A stretch of DNA of 30,696 nucleotides from NCBI GenBank assembly GCA_964541895.1, contig CAZISM010000061.1, positions 1 to 30,696 of the forward strand, read 5' to 3'. Each line of letters opens with the position of its first letter. Position 1 is the first letter of the stretch. The DNA comes from CAZISM01 sp964541895 (GTDB lineage: Bacteria; Zhuqueibacterota; Zhuqueibacteria; Residuimicrobiales; Residuimicrobiaceae). Of the stretch, positions 24,022-30,696 are shown one piece after another. Both the position numbers and the translations under genes were made by a program. The notes beneath the pieces are model-generated. The model was not told the origin of the DNA. It searched no databases and was given only the letters and a program-made list of their open reading frames with translations.

Positions 24022-24050
24022 TTGACCTTGAACATCCTAATGACTAATTT
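24022..24050 (+). promoter_or_regulatory. Candidate promoter of the Asp-box / 610-aa operon
   Basis: TTGACC (24022-24027) and TAATTT (24045-24050) are 17 nt apart, about 120 nt before the ATG at 24175. The -10 is a weak match. Confidence 0.35.
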
Positions 24051-24174
24051 CAATCTTTGTACGCTCCGGAAAAGTTGACCGGATCGGATCACCGCGCACC
24101 AGCCGGTGCGGAGGTGTTATAACCAGCTTTTATTTTCACCCTGTCAGCCTGCTGAACAAAACAAGAGAATAGGC

Positions 24175-25191
24175 ATGCGATTTAAAAACCTTGCAATAAC
24201 CCTGGTCCTGGCCTGGTCGGCGTTTGCGGACGCTCGCACCCTGGAGACCGTGGTGTACGTGACCACCCTGTCCACAAGCTATACCCATACCGGCATGAAA
24301 CAGACGCTCTCCGGCCTGTTCGTCCGCGCTGCCGGGGATTCACAATGGCAATGCCTGGGCCGGCCCAACAATCGCGTCTATACGTTCGACTCGTATCTGC
24401 CCGCCGGCGGTCGAATTCTTGGTCTGGCCACCCACACCGGCGTCCATCAATCCTGGGACAGCGGCAAAACCTGGAAACAGACCAGCGATTGGCGCATGAC
24501 CGAGGTGAACAATATCCGCTTTCACCCCACCCAGGCCAACAAGATCTATGCCGCCTCACCCTATGGCTTTTACAAAAGCGTTGATCAGGGCGGACACTGG
24601 CTGCAGTACAACAGCGGCCTGGACTCGCCGGATGCCACATACGTCAGCGCGATGGTGCCGGACTATGCCAATCCCGGAACCATCTATATCGCCACCGAAG
24701 ACGGCATCTATTTCAGCAACGATGACGGCGAACACTGGACCCGATCCGAGCTGGCGATCCGCCATATTCGCACGCTCATCCAGCACCCCACCCAGCCTGA
24801 CATCTGGATGGCGGGTACGGAAAACAACGGCCTCTACAGATCCATGGATCACGGCCGGCATTGGATCAAATGCGATACCGGCATTTTGCATGACACCTTT
24901 TACACCGTCGCCTACGACCAGGCGCACCCGGATACGCTCTATGCTGCCGGCTTTCAGACCGGCGTGTACAAATCCGTGGATGGCGGCAAAAGCTGGCGAC
25001 AGCACTTTCAGGGCCTGGCCATCCTCGATATTCATAGCCTGGCTGTCGATCCATCCAATCCGCAACGCATCTATGCCGGCTCCATGGGACAGGGGCTGTT
25101 TATCAGCACAGACGGCGGACTCTCCTGGCGCTTTGACGGCATCAACCAGGGCTTTATCTGGGGCGTGACCATTAAACAATACGAAAGATAG
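24175..25191 (+). CDS. Secreted six-Asp-box beta-propeller protein (sortilin/BNR-like)
   Basis: A 338-aa protein with a signal peptide (MRFKNLAITLVLAWSAFADA). The mature chain holds six Asp-boxes of the form S-x-D-x-G-x-x-W: SWDSGKTW (93), SVDQGGHW (135), SNDDGEHW (181), SMDHGRHW (223), SVDGGKSW (267) and STDGGLSW (311). They are 42-46 residues apart, so the fold is a beta-propeller of six or seven blades, as in sialidases, sortilin/Vps10 and Ycf48-type proteins. Sialidase catalytic residues (the Arg triad, FRIP motif) are not seen, so it is more likely a binding or scaffold protein, or a lyase/hydrolase of another type. The ATG at 24175 is chosen because it begins the signal peptide. It is 2 bp from the 610-aa gene. 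Confidence 0.85.
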   Translation: MRFKNLAITLVLAWSAFADARTLETVVYVTTLSTSYTHTGMKQTLSGLFVRAAGDSQWQCLGRPNNRVYTFDSYLPAGGRILGLATHTGVHQSWDSGKTWKQTSDWRMTEVNNIRFHPTQANKIYAASPYGFYKSVDQGGHWLQYNSGLDSPDATYVSAMVPDYANPGTIYIATEDGIYFSNDDGEHWTRSELAIRHIRTLIQHPTQPDIWMAGTENNGLYRSMDHGRHWIKCDTGILHDTFYTVAYDQAHPDTLYAAGFQTGVYKSVDGGKSWRQHFQGLAILDIHSLAVDPSNPQRIYAGSMGQGLFISTDGGLSWRFDGINQGFIWGVTIKQYER

Positions 25192-25193
25192 CC

Positions 25194-27026
25194 ATGAAAC
25201 GACGAATACTTTTTGCCATACTGATGTTTACCGTTTTCAGCAGCTACGGTCAAGAGTGGAGCAAAGCCGAATACGATCGGGCTGTTGAGAAACGGATACA
25301 GACGTTTACAAGCCAGTACGACACCCTCAAGGCCGTAAACTATAACGTGATTGCCGCGCGCTATCACGCCAATAGAGATCTGGCATGGGCCGACTCGGGT
25401 TTGATCGAACTGCTCAAGGATCCCAGCGGCGATATGTTCTGGATGTTTCCCTGCATCGGCACCTATCTGATCGGCAAGGAGCGCATGTCGCCGCCAGCGG
25501 CGGCCGCGGTTCGACGCGCCTGGAAAAACTATGCCCCCAGTCGCGGCGACACCGAGAATCACTGGGCCATGTACTATGCCACCCTGTTCCTGGCTACGGA
25601 ACAGTGGCCCAACCTGGCCGGCTCCGAGTGGTTCAACGGCCGCAGTTCGGATGAGAATCGCATCGAAAGCCGTGAATATCTCTTTGCCTGGGCGCAGCTG
25701 ACCACCAGCAAGGGCCAGGGCGAATTCGACTCGCCCGACTATCTGGCCGAATACATGATCGCCGGCACCTTGCTGGCCGGCTATGCGCAGGATGCCCAGG
25801 TCAAACAGCTGGGCAAAATGCTGGCTGACTATTTCATGGCCGATTTTGCCGTCGAACATTTACAGCAGCAGTATGGCGGCGGCCACAGCCGCATCTATGA
25901 ACGCAATCTCATGCGCTTTGACACCTCCACCTCCTCCGTATTCGCCTGGATCTATTTCGGCGCCGGCGCCCCCAATTACAATGGCTGGGCGTTCTATCCG
26001 GTGCTGTCCGGCTATCGTCTGCCCTTCGTCATCGCCCAAATCGCCAACGACCGCCGTACGCCCTATGTGCACAAGGAGCGGAAACGGGTTCGTCACAACA
26101 TTCGCTACGGCAAAGAGCTCAATCCGCCGGTGTACAAATACACCTATATGACCAAAGAGTATGTTCTGGGTTCTTTGCACGGCGACCTGCTGCAGCCGAT
26201 CCAGCAGCAAACCTGGTGTTTGCGCTATCTGTACGGCCAGCCGTTTTCCATGATCTTTGGCCTGCACCCCTATTGGTCCATACGCGAGATCGGTACATTT
26301 TTCCCGGAAGAGGTCAAGACCTCCATGGCGGCCATCACCGCTTCCAAAGCGACCTATAACAATCCCGACAAATGGACCGGCGGCTCCTATTATGAATTCA
26401 CCTTCCAGCATCGCAATACGTTATTGGTGTTGTATGATATTCCGGTGGGAACCACCTCGAATCACATCGATGCGTTTTTTCCCGCCAATCTGCAGCAGCG
26501 CATCGTGGATCCCGGCGGCTGGATCTTTTGCCAGGCGGGCGAGACGTTTGTCGGCTGGTATCCGTTGCAGCCGGGCGAATGGAGTCAAGAGTACGAGTTG
26601 ACAAACCAGGTATGGAATCTCGCCACCGGCACCACCAGGAATGACGGCAGCATGCCTTTGCGCAACCACCGCTTTCGCAGCTGGCCGCTGCAGAACGGCT
26701 ATGTGGTGGAGGTGCGGTCCAGCAGCGAGGTCAAAGATTTTGCTACATTTTGCCGAACGCTGCGCGCCCATGTGCCGCGAGCCAACCTGCAGCCCGGCCA
26801 TGTTGCAGTCAGCTACACCACCCTGGCCAACGACAAAATGGAATTCGCTTTTCCGGATCAGCGTCGTTTGAACGGCAAGGCGGTGGACTATCGCGCGTTC
26901 AAGTTGTTCGATGGGCCGTTTCTGTCTGCAGACGTCGACAGCCAGCAGTTGACCATCACCTACAAAGGGCAACAGTGGTTGTATGATTTCCGCCTTCTGA
27001 CCGTGCAGCCACCGCACGGACAATGA
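25194..27026 (+). CDS. Secreted 610-aa protein of unknown family, possibly a polysaccharide-active enzyme
   Basis: I do not recognise the family. It has a signal peptide (MKRRILFAILMFTVFSSYGQ, cleavage likely after GQ). Residues about 25-300 are helical, with aromatic-rich motifs DTENHWAMYYATLFLATEQW (119-138), FDSPDYLAEYMIAGTLLAGY (178-197) and GGGHSRIYER (228-237). The last approximately 300 residues are beta-rich. A helical toroid followed by beta-sandwich, with N/H/W/Y/R residues in conserved-looking motifs, is the layout of several polysaccharide lyases and heparinase-like enzymes. That is a structural analogy, not a family match. It starts 2 bp after the Asp-box propeller gene, so the two should be made together and act outside the inner membrane. 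A strong hairpin lies 28 bp after the stop. Confidence 0.8.
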   Translation: MKRRILFAILMFTVFSSYGQEWSKAEYDRAVEKRIQTFTSQYDTLKAVNYNVIAARYHANRDLAWADSGLIELLKDPSGDMFWMFPCIGTYLIGKERMSPPAAAAVRRAWKNYAPSRGDTENHWAMYYATLFLATEQWPNLAGSEWFNGRSSDENRIESREYLFAWAQLTTSKGQGEFDSPDYLAEYMIAGTLLAGYAQDAQVKQLGKMLADYFMADFAVEHLQQQYGGGHSRIYERNLMRFDTSTSSVFAWIYFGAGAPNYNGWAFYPVLSGYRLPFVIAQIANDRRTPYVHKERKRVRHNIRYGKELNPPVYKYTYMTKEYVLGSLHGDLLQPIQQQTWCLRYLYGQPFSMIFGLHPYWSIREIGTFFPEEVKTSMAAITASKATYNNPDKWTGGSYYEFTFQHRNTLLVLYDIPVGTTSNHIDAFFPANLQQRIVDPGGWIFCQAGETFVGWYPLQPGEWSQEYELTNQVWNLATGTTRNDGSMPLRNHRFRSWPLQNGYVVEVRSSSEVKDFATFCRTLRAHVPRANLQPGHVAVSYTTLANDKMEFAFPDQRRLNGKAVDYRAFKLFDGPFLSADVDSQQLTITYKGQQWLYDFRLLTVQPPHGQ

Positions 27027-27473
27027 AATCAGACCGTCGCTGATTTTGGGCTCCGGTATGCCAGGAATGGATTATTCCTGGTATACCCTTCTGTCCCGCG
27101 TTTCCCATCCTGATGGAGGTGAACGGAGCTCATGGTATTGTTTGCCTGCAGCACACGCATGGTCAGACCGATCCGGCCGCTGCACCAATTCGCGTCCTAT
27201 TAAGCAGCCGGCGCCCCGCTCCAGAAAACCCATTCCTCGACCGGAGGGCACCTCCGCTTCACTGAATTCGATCATTTCGGAAAAATAAAATTGCACTTGT
27301 TTTTTGACCTGTGATTGGGTACATTGGCCTTCGAACTGAATATGATTCATAGTATCGATAACGGCATCGGACAACGCGAAAGAGCGCGTGCATCCCGTTC
27401 CCCTTTCGCGTTTGTATCGTCGACTCGCCTGCAGGCCAGTATCATTTCGTGAACAATTCTCCGGACGCCTTGA
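27027..27473. other. 447-bp stretch with no accepted gene
   Basis: It contains a near-perfect hairpin close to the preceding stop. The rest is mixed composition. One minus-strand open frame (27072-27515) overlaps the next gene, lacks a ribosome-binding site and shows no family features, so I do not annotate it. No RNA family was recognised. Confidence 0.5.
27055..27087 (+). terminator. Long hairpin after the 610-aa gene
   Basis: Arms GGTATGCCAGGAAT and ATTCCTGGTATACC pair over 14 bp (13 Watson-Crick pairs and one G-T) around the 5-nt loop GGATT, starting 28 bp after the stop codon. Only a short pyrimidine run (CCTTCT) follows, so it may end transcription weakly or protect the mRNA 3' end; being palindromic it could act on both strands. 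Confidence 0.5.
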
Positions 27474-28244
27474 ATGAGAATAGGGTTCGTCACCGATATT
27501 CATGAAGACGTGCAAAATCTTGAAAACGCATTCCGAATATTGGAGCGGGAAAAATGCGACCGGCTGGTTTGCCTCGGTGACATGGTCGGTTTTACTCTGC
27601 CGTTTTACCGCTATATAGAGACCCGTAACGCGGCAGCGTGCCTGCGTTTGGTAAAGGAAAACTGTTCAGCGGTCGTTGCGGGCAATCACGATCTCTATGC
27701 GGTGAAAAAAACGCCAGAGTACCAGGCCGGCTTTCCCTATGGCGATCAGTGGTACGCGTTGGATTATGACATCAGGGCGCAGAAAGCAAGAAACCGGATC
27801 TGGCTCTATGAAGACAGCGAAATCCGCTGCCGATTGGGCGACGGCGAGAAGGAATTTCTCTTCGGACTGCAGGAAATGGAGCGGCGGGAATGGGACGGGG
27901 TCAAGTTCATGTTCTCCCATTTTTGTTATCCTGATGTGTCGGGTTCCGCCATCTTTTTCCCGAGCCAATCCTTTCACCTGAAAAAACACCTGGCCTTTAT
28001 GGCCGAGCACGACTGTGCCATCAGCCTGTCCGGCCATGGCCACCCGGAAGGGGCGCTGGTGGTGAATGAATACGAATTCATCCAGCACGGTTTCAAAACC
28101 GTCAGATTGTCGAAGGGGCCGCAATGGATCGTCATCCCCTGCGTAGCCCGGACCAGTCGAAAAAACGGAGTTATGGTATTCGACACCAGCGAACGGAGCA
28201 TCTCCACCATCTCCTTTCAAACATACGATCCAAAGGACCAATAA
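27474..28244 (+). CDS. Calcineurin-like metallophosphoesterase
   Basis: A 256-aa cytoplasmic protein with the full dimetal phosphoesterase signature: DIH (Asp8, His10), GDMVG (Asp36), GNHD (Asn71, His72), SHF (His149) and GHGH (His188, His190). The compact fold with few insertions resembles YfcE/MJ0936-type phosphodiesterases, which act on small phosphodiesters; the natural substrate cannot be read from the sequence. The ATG at 27474 begins directly with the first strand (MRIGFVTDIH) as in relatives, although the ribosome-binding site is weak. It is followed after 19 bp by the large sensor protein on the same strand, so both probably form an operon and may share a nucleotide signal (inference). 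Confidence 0.92.
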   Translation: MRIGFVTDIHEDVQNLENAFRILEREKCDRLVCLGDMVGFTLPFYRYIETRNAAACLRLVKENCSAVVAGNHDLYAVKKTPEYQAGFPYGDQWYALDYDIRAQKARNRIWLYEDSEIRCRLGDGEKEFLFGLQEMERREWDGVKFMFSHFCYPDVSGSAIFFPSQSFHLKKHLAFMAEHDCAISLSGHGHPEGALVVNEYEFIQHGFKTVRLSKGPQWIVIPCVARTSRKNGVMVFDTSERSISTISFQTYDPKDQ

Positions 28245-28263
28245 CATCCCGGCGGGTTGCCAC

Positions 28264-30696
28264 ATGAACCAACAACGAGCTGTTTCGAAGAAAATCACTT
28301 TCGCCAAAGTGCTCTTCCCTACGCTGATCACCATGGGCCTGTTCATCACGGCGCTTTTCTGGATCGTCATTCCCCAGTTTGAAAACATCATCCTTGATCG
28401 CAAACGCGAGATGATCCGCGAGCTTTCGTATTCAGCCGTCAGCATGATCGACAACTGGCGGCGCCAGGCAGAGAACGGCGAGATCAGCCTTCAGCAGGCG
28501 CAGGAATCGGCTCTTCGCCAACTCGCTTCTCTGCGCTATGGCGAAGAGCTCAAGGACTATTTCTGGATAACGGACCAGCACCCGCGCATGATCGTCCATC
28601 CTTATCGCCCCGACTTAAACGGACACGATCTCTCCCATTTTAAAGATTCCCATCAGAAATTGCTCTTTGTGGAGATGGTGCAGGCCGTGGACAAACAGGG
28701 CGAGGGATTTGTCGATTATATGTGGCAGTGGAAGGATGATTCCACGCGTATCGTACCCAAACTTTCTTTTGTCAAGGGATACGCCCCCTGGGGCTGGATC
28801 ATCGGCACGGGCATTTACATTGAGGATGTACGGCATGAAATGGCCCGGCTGGGAAAAAACATCATCACCATTTCCATCCTGATCAGCGTCATCAGTTCGT
28901 TGTTTCTTTTTTACATCGCGTTTCAGAACTATCAGAGCGAAAAGAAAAGAAAAATCGTCGAAGAAGAGTTGAATGCGTCCAGGGAAAAGTACAAAACGCT
29001 GGTGGAAGCGTCCGCAGAAGGCTTGATCATGATCCTGGACGATCAAAAAGTGTTTTACAACAAGGCGATGTATACGCTCCTGGATTATGACGACGATGCG
29101 CCCATAGAGCTGGCCAGGCTTTTTCGCGTCTGGCCTGATTCAAAAACATTCGATTTCGTCCACATGCGCCAAAAAGCCGGGATGACCGAGCAATTCGAGG
29201 CCGAGCTGGTCCGGCGCAACGGCAGTCTTCTCAACGTGTTCCTGGTTATTTCACCCATCAAGGTCCTGGACAGCAGCGGCGTAGTCATCAGCGTCAAGGA
29301 CATGAGCAGACAAAAAGAAATGAAAGAGGCGCTCGACTATACCAAGGAAAAATACCTGGCGTTGACCAACCAATTGACCATCGGCGTGTTCCGGGCGCAC
29401 GCCGACCGCAACGCCCGTTTTACCGAGGTCAATCCGGCGCTCAAAAACATACTGGGTCTCGAACAGGACAGGGACATCCTTACGGCTTCGCTCTTTGACT
29501 TTTTTGTCGATCCGTTGCAGGCCGATTCGGTTATGGAGGCGTTGCACCGGGACGGTTTTATCAATAACCGGGCGGTGGCCTTGCGCCATGCCCGCGGGCA
29601 CACGATAACGGCGTCGTTCTCGGCGGTGTGGGTCCGCACGGCCCAGGACGAACCGACCTCGATCGATGGCGTTCTGGAAGATATCTCGCAACAGCGCAAA
29701 ACAGACCAATACCGCGAAAAACTGATCTCTGACCTGCACACGTCGGTGCTCACCCTGTCTCAACGCGTGCAGGGCTTTGTCAAACCATTGGACGCCTGCC
29801 CGCATCGCGCGTCGATCCAGGAGGCGGTCCACGTGATGACCAGCCATAACCGTAATGCCCTGCTGGTCCGCGGCGACGACGGCGAAGCGCTCGGATTCGT
29901 GACCGACCGTGACCTGCGCGAACGCGCGACGGCCGTGCCGCTCGGCCTGGATCAGCCGCTTTATGCCATCATGAGTTCACCGCTGCGCTCCATTCGCGCC
30001 ACCGCCACCATTTATGAAGCCCTGGTTTCCTTTCGAAAATATGCCATCCGCCGCCTGGTGGTGAAAAACGCGGATCAGACCATCGCGGGGCTGCTCACCA
30101 TCGATGAGCTCTTTGAAGCGTCGTTCGATAATTTTCTCTTTTTTATTAAAAACATCGAGAACGCCGATCAGGTATCAAAAATAACAGAGTATCGCGATCA
30201 GGTGCTTATTCTGGTGCGAGGCTTGATTGAATACGATACCAACATTCGCAGCACGACCTCTTTGATCACCCTGATCGCAGATGCCGTCAGCCGCAGAATG
30301 ATCGAGCTCGCTGTCGAAGAGCTCGGCCCCCCTCCGGCTCCGTTTGTTTTCATCGCCATGGGCAGCGAGGGCCGAGAGGAACAAACCCTGGCGACCGACC
30401 AGGATAACGCCATTATTTATCAGGATGTTGCGCCGGAGACGGCGCTGGAGGCGCAAAACTATTTTCAGCAGCTGGGCGAGCGGGTGTGCAATCACCTGGC
30501 GGCTGCGGGCTACCGGTTTTGTACCGGCAACCGGATGGCAAAAAATCCGAACTGGAGCCAGCCTTTTTCCGTGTGGAAGCGATATTTTACCGATTGGATT
30601 ACCACCGCCGGCCCCAAAGATCTGCTGGACGTGAAAATATATTTCGATTTTCGCCCGGTCTACGGCCAGGACCACCTCGCCAAACAGCTGCGTGAA
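28264..30696 (+). CDS. Membrane sensor: Cache, two PAS, two CBS and DUF294 nucleotidyltransferase (partial at the 3' end)
   Basis: 811 codons without a stop to the window edge. Order: TM1 (about 16-37), an extracytoplasmic Cache domain (about 40-195, with YFWITDQHPRMIVHP, GKD-like PDLNGHDLSHFKD and YAPWGWIIGTGIYIEDV), TM2 (200-219), a coiled linker, PAS 1 (about 243-345), PAS 2 (about 360-475), a CBS pair (about 508-625, with FVTDRDLRER and GLLTIDELFE), then a DUF294/GlnD-type nucleotidyltransferase starting near 645. Its signature is GSEGREEQTLATDQD (700-714), with the paired acidic residues needed for metal binding. No histidine kinase, GGDEF or methyl-accepting output is seen, so the nucleotidyltransferase appears to be the output. 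The start ATG has only a weak G-rich upstream site. It follows the phosphoesterase by 19 bp. Confidence 0.9.
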   Translation, partial: MNQQRAVSKKITFAKVLFPTLITMGLFITALFWIVIPQFENIILDRKREMIRELSYSAVSMIDNWRRQAENGEISLQQAQESALRQLASLRYGEELKDYFWITDQHPRMIVHPYRPDLNGHDLSHFKDSHQKLLFVEMVQAVDKQGEGFVDYMWQWKDDSTRIVPKLSFVKGYAPWGWIIGTGIYIEDVRHEMARLGKNIITISILISVISSLFLFYIAFQNYQSEKKRKIVEEELNASREKYKTLVEASAEGLIMILDDQKVFYNKAMYTLLDYDDDAPIELARLFRVWPDSKTFDFVHMRQKAGMTEQFEAELVRRNGSLLNVFLVISPIKVLDSSGVVISVKDMSRQKEMKEALDYTKEKYLALTNQLTIGVFRAHADRNARFTEVNPALKNILGLEQDRDILTASLFDFFVDPLQADSVMEALHRDGFINNRAVALRHARGHTITASFSAVWVRTAQDEPTSIDGVLEDISQQRKTDQYREKLISDLHTSVLTLSQRVQGFVKPLDACPHRASIQEAVHVMTSHNRNALLVRGDDGEALGFVTDRDLRERATAVPLGLDQPLYAIMSSPLRSIRATATIYEALVSFRKYAIRRLVVKNADQTIAGLLTIDELFEASFDNFLFFIKNIENADQVSKITEYRDQVLILVRGLIEYDTNIRSTTSLITLIADAVSRRMIELAVEELGPPPAPFVFIAMGSEGREEQTLATDQDNAIIYQDVAPETALEAQNYFQQLGERVCNHLAAAGYRFCTGNRMAKNPNWSQPFSVWKRYFTDWITTAGPKDLLDVKIYFDFRPVYGQDHLAKQLRE

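Noticed and set aside
24175..25191. Sialidase assignment for the Asp-box protein
   Set aside because: Six Asp-boxes are present, but the Arg triad and FRIP motif of sialidases are not; Asp-boxes occur in many propellers.
27072..27515. Minus-strand open frame of 147 codons
   Set aside because: It overlaps the phosphoesterase start, has no ribosome-binding site at any ATG, ends in the hairpin and shows no family features; a decayed gene remains possible.
1..30696. CRISPR arrays, insertion sequences, prophage genes, tRNA or rRNA genes
   Set aside because: Read by eye on both strands, no spaced repeats, transposase or integrase, cloverleaf or rRNA-like segment was found.

Overview
The window looks like one scaffold of a metagenome-assembled, moderately GC-rich, diderm bacterium. 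Evidence for two membranes is a DUF3078-type outer-membrane barrel, a Tat-exported rhamnosidase and several Sec-exported proteins. The barrel, a YtxJ-type bacillithiol-linked protein and a GTP-dependent PEP carboxykinase make me think of the FCB neighbourhood (Bacteroidota / Calditrichota / KSB1-like), but this is inference with no marker gene behind it. A 100-N gap at 7403-7502, flanked by an identical 55-bp sequence on both sides, shows the scaffold was joined from two contigs that actually overlap.

Layout. 1-6888 (all minus): the start of a probable methyltransferase, recG, valS, a stand-alone cyclic-nucleotide-binding protein and a two-helix K+ channel with a cytoplasmic NAD-binding (RCK) domain. 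6889-9200: a 78-aa gene interrupted by the assembly gap, a 137-aa gene of unknown function, and lexA, whose promoter carries four copies of a 16-bp palindrome (GTGAAY-N4-RTTYAY). One copy fills the 17-bp spacer of a near-consensus sigma-70 promoter. 9200-12600: a CYTH-like/CHAD protein (plus), facing a compact minus-strand unit of ECF sigma factor, zinc-finger anti-sigma factor and exported coiled-coil protein.

12842-16505 (minus): a five-bladed-propeller glycosidase-like protein followed by a Tat-exported GH78 alpha-L-rhamnosidase. 16806-17516 (plus): a HAD phosphatase. 17525-23859 (minus): GTP-PEP carboxykinase, the two subunits of class I fumarase, a DUF3078 barrel, a sodium:solute symporter and YtxJ. 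The first three act on C4 acids and PEP (TCA cycle and gluconeogenesis); a symporter lies downstream on the same strand.

24175-30696 (plus): a secreted six-Asp-box propeller protein and a secreted 610-aa protein of unknown family (2-bp gap, almost certainly one operon); a 447-bp gene-poor stretch with a strong hairpin; then a calcineurin-like phosphoesterase and a large membrane sensor (Cache, two PAS, two CBS, DUF294 nucleotidyltransferase) that runs off the window end. I saw no rRNA, tRNA, CRISPR array, insertion sequence or phage gene. The best leads for something undescribed are the LexA operator set, the channel paired with a separate cNMP-binding protein, the Cache-PAS-CBS-DUF294 fusion beside a phosphoesterase, and the secreted propeller/610-aa pair.
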